From positions 1 to 6,721 of the forward strand of contig JAITFV010000321.1 of the NCBI GenBank assembly GCA_031281115.1: a DNA stretch of 6,721 bases, in the 5' to 3' direction. A model generated the notes under the pieces. The model worked only from the letters and a program-made list of their open reading frames with translations. It was not told where the DNA came from and did not search any database. The translations under genes were made by a program, and so were the position numbers. This document shows positions 4,561 to 6,721 of the stretch, piece by piece. Origin of the DNA: Oscillospiraceae bacterium (GTDB taxonomy: Bacteria; Bacillota; Clostridia; Oscillospirales; Ruminococcaceae). Position 1 is the stretch's first letter. Each line of letters begins with the position of its first letter.

Positions 4561-4586
4561 AAAAGGCGCGTTAAATCGCGCCTTTT
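4561..4586. terminator. Bidirectional intrinsic terminator
   Basis: A perfect 10-bp stem (4561-4570 with 4577-4586) closes a 6-nt loop; its outer AAAA/TTTT gives a U-run on both strands. It begins 1 nt after the fic stop codon on the minus strand and lies at the end of the helicase debris on the plus strand, so it insulates the two sides. Confidence 0.8.
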
Positions 4587-4587
4587 C

Positions 4588-5193
4588 CTATATTAACATT
4601 TTATCTAACAACGCTTCAAGCGGAGCGAAATCCTTGTCATAAGCGGCTATGTCAGCTTCTAATAGCTCGTCCGGTTGTGCTTCGCTGAAATTAAGCTCGT
4701 ATCTTGCTCTACGCGCAAGTTCTGTAAAGAAAATCCGTTGTGTTCTGCCATTTCCCTCGCGGAATGGGTGCAAAGTGTTGATTTCACTCATAAAATACGC
4801 TATTCTTCTTATAAAATCTTCACGGTTTAAGCCTCGCAACCAGCTTTCTTTCCGCAGTTTCCCGATTATATTCTCCGCATAAGGATAAATCATATCAGCA
4901 TTGCAAAATTGCGCTTCACCTTTAAAAAAGAATGTACCGCCCCGTATTCTTCCTGCCCAAGAATATATGTCCTCAAAAATAAACCTGTGGATTTTTTGAA
5001 GATATTTTAAGTCAAGAGAGCCTTTAAACGGATTAGTGCTGATAAAAGCCATTTTACGATAAGAAATATCACGCTCAAAAATATGCAGCTCCTCATTATC
5101 GCGAATATCAAGCCTGTTCATCAGCACTTTTGAATCAGGATAACAATAAAAATCATCACCCTCGTATTCAACACCGCCATATTTATATTTCAT
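4588..5193 (-). CDS. fic: Fic-domain AMP-transferase toxin
   Basis: This 201-residue protein is a class I (VbhT/FicT-type) Fic enzyme, which transfers AMP from ATP to target proteins in the cytoplasm. The active-site motif is complete: HPFREGNGRT at 142-151, with catalytic His142, Glu146 at the Mg-binding position and Arg150 for the ATP gamma-phosphate. The preceding helix/flap reads IYSWAGRIRGGTFFFKGEAQFC (76-97), the standard substrate-docking flap. The family usually runs 180-220 residues, so it is full length. It overlaps the upstream antitoxin gene by 11 bp, so translation is probably coupled; the nearest AAAGGA lies about 15 nt upstream inside the antitoxin gene. No self-inhibitory motif is in the protein; it is in the partner. 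Known FicT toxins modify type II topoisomerases; the target here is not known. Confidence 0.93.
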   Translation of the reverse strand: MKYKYGGVEYEGDDFYCYPDSKVLMNRLDIRDNEELHIFERDISYRKMAFISTNPFKGSLDLKYLQKIHRFIFEDIYSWAGRIRGGTFFFKGEAQFCNADMIYPYAENIIGKLRKESWLRGLNREDFIRRIAYFMSEINTLHPFREGNGRTQRIFFTELARRARYELNFSEAQPDELLEADIAAYDKDFAPLEALLDKMLI

Positions 5194-5374
5194 GCGCTAA
5201 CGCTCTTTTCCTTTTAAATTCTTCGATATAATCAGCAACACATTTTTTTACATCTAATTCGCCTGTTACAATTTTCCGACCCACTTCCTCAAGGTCATGG
5301 TCGATGGTAAATCCCTCAACTTCCATGCTTGTTTTCGTGTTTTTAAGGATTTTTTCAATTCGTTCTGTGTTCAT
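5183..5374 (-). CDS. VbhA-like antitoxin of the Fic toxin
   Basis: The 63-residue helical protein carries the Fic-inhibitory motif (S/T)-x-x-x-E-G as SMEVEG (Ser16 to Gly21). In VbhA/VbhT, this Glu (Glu20 here) pairs with the second Arg of the Fic motif (GNGR) and blocks productive ATP binding. The rest is charged and helical (EEVGRKIVTGELDVKKCVADYIEEFKRKRAL in part), typical for an antitoxin-VbhA domain that wraps around the toxin; TGELD (37-41) is also a common phrase of this family. It is the first gene of the operon and overlaps fic by 11 bp. The start at 5374 follows AAGGGGG (5382-5388) at 7-nt spacing. The pairing with a full Fic enzyme makes the assignment firm. Confidence 0.88.
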   Translation of the reverse strand: MNTERIEKILKNTKTSMEVEGFTIDHDLEEVGRKIVTGELDVKKCVADYIEEFKRKRALAHEI

Positions 5375-5399
5375 GTTTGCACCCCCTTACTATAGACCC

Positions 5400-5428
5400 A
5401 TTTTATCACAAATCTTTGAGTTTGTCAA
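5400..5428 (-). promoter_or_regulatory. Promoter of the antitoxin-fic operon
   Basis: A perfect -35 TTGACA (5423-5428), a 17-bp spacer and -10 TAAAAT (5400-5405) lie on the minus strand. The predicted start near 5393 leaves a short leader of about 20 nt before the antitoxin ATG. No inverted repeat overlaps it. Confidence 0.8.
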
Positions 5429-5510
5429 GCGAAAGTTTGGTTTTTAACTCTTTCCCCATTAATCTAAAATCACCATGTATAATTATAATAAAAGAAATAT
5501 GATTTAATTC

Positions 5511-6071
5511 TTATTGAATTTCTACACTTCCAAGTATTAGATTATTATCAAAATTTAAATCTTCGAGTACGAGATTATTTGATATATCAATCTCGGTAAC
5601 TTGATTATTAAAAAAATTTAAAGACTTTAGGGCAGGATTATTTGACACATCAAGTGCAGTTAGTTTATTGTCATTAATGTTTAACCCCTCAAGTACAGTG
5701 TTTTTTGATAAATCAATTCCGGTAAGTTGATTTTTTCCAAGTGACAGATGTGTAAGCGCGGTATTATTCGTCATGTCAATCTCAGTAAGTTGATTGTTTG
5801 TGCATTCAAGCCACCAAAGCGCAAGATTATTCGATAAATCAAGCTCGGAAAGTTGATTGTTATTTAAACTTAAAAAACCAAGTTCGGGATTGTTTGATAA
5901 ATCAAGCTCGGTAAGTTGATTATTTTCACATTGTAAATTAAGAAGTCCGGGGCTGTCCGAAACATTGAGTCCGGCGAGTTGATTATTGTTGCAAATAAGC
6001 CACCCAAGCGAAGAATTATCCGACAAGTCCAGTTCGGTAAGTTGATTATTTCTTAGATTTAACCACATAAG
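5511..6071 (-). repeat. 63-bp tandem repeats encoding leucine-rich repeats
   Basis: About nine copies of a 63-bp unit, one per 21-residue LRR, are visible in the DNA as recurring AAGTTGATTATT-type and GATAAATCAAGCTCGG-type phrases on the plus strand. Units are diverged, strongest identity being in the NNQLTELDLSNN part. Such arrays can gain or lose units by slippage or recombination. Confidence 0.8.
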
Positions 6072-6721
6072 CATGTCGAAATCCGATAAGTCAAGCGAAC
6101 CTTCCAACTCGATGTCTGTAAGTTTAATAATTACTGCTCTTCTTTCCGGACGGTTATCCCAAAACACTCCGCTCCAAACTAAGTCATCATCATTAACATG
6201 ATACCACCATTCACTTAAATCAAATTCTTCACCGATATACCTCGATTCGGGGTCAGCAAAATCCCAACCCAGCTTTTCCAAGTTGTCATACTGAAGTGCA
6301 AATGCAACAAGTTTTTGATAATCATTGTCGTTAAAACCTTCCGGTGTGAGATAAAAAGCCTGCGTATTTAAAATATCTTCGCTGCTTTGTGAAGTTATAT
6401 TGATATGTGGGTGGTTTGATTGGAAAGACGTTTCGTCTGCCGCAGGCGGTATAGCCGACAACTGTTCCGATTTCGGCGGTTTTGCAGGGCGGGAAGTAGC
6501 GGGTTGCGGTGTCAATATCTCGCTAATAATACATTTTGTTTGCTCGGTAAACAAAACCTTATTAGCGAAGATGTCAAACTGCTCATCAGTAAGCATGGCA
6601 AAGTCGGGAATGTGTTTCTCGACAATCCCGCCCCGCTTGCATAGTCGGCGATTCCGCTCCTTTTCTTTTTCCTCTCGCTCGGTTTTCCTTAATGCCTTTC
6701 GTTGTTCTTCAAGCTGTCTGA
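5511..6721 (-). CDS. DUF3847-like domain fused to a leucine-rich-repeat domain (5' end outside window)
   Basis: The reading frame stays open to the right edge; at least 402 residues are in the window and an internal ATG at 6596 is not the true start. The visible N-terminus is charged and coiled-coil-like (QLEEQRKALRKTEREEKEKE), then RNRRLCKRGGIVEKHIPDFAMLTDEQFDIF (split around 6596), which resembles DUF3847 proteins often found beside relaxases on Firmicutes mobile elements. A Pro/Ala/Ser linker follows (29-60, counting from the 6596 Met), then the LRR-leading segment DYQKLVAFALQYDNLEKLGWDFADPES (92-118), an acidic/Trp-rich part, and LRRs from 176 to the end with consensus L-x-x-L-x-L-x-x-N-Q-L-T-x-L-D-L-S-N-N. 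No signal peptide, transmembrane segment or cell-wall anchor is visible, so it is probably cytoplasmic, unlike most bacterial proteins with this LRR type. The repeats suggest a protein-binding scaffold; partner unknown. Confidence 0.8.
   Translation of the reverse strand, partial: RQLEEQRKALRKTEREEKEKERNRRLCKRGGIVEKHIPDFAMLTDEQFDIFANKVLFTEQTKCIISEILTPQPATSRPAKPPKSEQLSAIPPAADETSFQSNHPHINITSQSSEDILNTQAFYLTPEGFNDNDYQKLVAFALQYDNLEKLGWDFADPESRYIGEEFDLSEWWYHVNDDDLVWSGVFWDNRPERRAVIIKLTDIELEGSLDLSDFDMLMWLNLRNNQLTELDLSDNSSLGWLICNNNQLAGLNVSDSPGLLNLQCENNQLTELDLSNNPELGFLSLNNNQLSELDLSNNLALWWLECTNNQLTEIDMTNNTALTHLSLGKNQLTGIDLSKNTVLEGLNINDNKLTALDVSNNPALKSLNFFNNQVTEIDISNNLVLEDLNFDNNLILGSVEIQ

Noticed and set aside
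5511..6071. The 63-bp periodic repeats as a CRISPR array or non-coding satellite
   Set aside because: The period is three times 21 and the frame encodes regular leucine-rich repeats with no constant repeat/variable spacer alternation.
6594..6596. ATG at 6596 as the start of the LRR protein
   Set aside because: No good ribosome binding site precedes it, and the open frame upstream encodes the rest of the DUF3847-like domain, so it is an internal Met.

Overview
The window looks like an accessory region of a low-GC Gram-positive anaerobe, most likely a member of Clostridia (Bacillota). Support comes from strong AGGAGG-type ribosome binding sites, consensus TTGACA/TATAAT promoters with 16-17 bp spacers, a PBSX/XkdH-K-like run of contractile-tail phage genes, and fragments of the kind of proteins carried by clostridial conjugative elements (a SNF2-type helicase and a DUF3847-like domain). 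This assignment is an inference; no rRNA or other phylogenetic marker is present.

All intact genes are on the minus strand and most form small self-contained units with their own promoter and terminator. From left to right: (1) a densely folded element at 21-108; (2) a putative VapX/VapD-like toxin-antitoxin pair (173-848) with promoter 887-915 and terminator 115-155; (3) an HU-type DNA-binding protein with a Lys/Ala/Pro tail (981-1334), with two promoters, one lying inside a perfect 15-bp inverted repeat, and terminator 925-968; (4) an RNHCP-domain zinc-binding protein (1579-1989) behind a ~270-nt leader holding a promoter, two short leader ORFs, an intrinsic terminator between them and a second hairpin, which is the layout of a ribosome-mediated attenuator.

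From 2329 to about 4574 the window is a gene graveyard. A broken prophage block (head-tail connector with a one-base frameshift, HK97 gp10-like protein, tail terminator, N-terminal piece of the tail sheath) is fused at its downstream end to a piece of a phage-type cytosine methyltransferase. Its upstream end abuts, in the opposite orientation, an internal piece of a conjugative-element helicase.

To the right is a second toxin-antitoxin pair: a Fic AMP-transferase with a VbhA-like antitoxin (4588-5374), again with its own promoter and terminator. The last gene (5511 to the right edge, 5' end outside the window) is an unusual fusion: a charged DUF3847-like N-terminal domain, a proline-rich linker, and eight or nine 21-residue leucine-rich repeats.

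The whole reads as a landing zone of an integrative element or genomic island: two addiction modules, a nucleoid protein, an inducible-looking ribosome-linked gene, and debris of a phage and a conjugative element. The RNHCP attenuator and the DUF3847-LRR fusion are the most novel-looking items.
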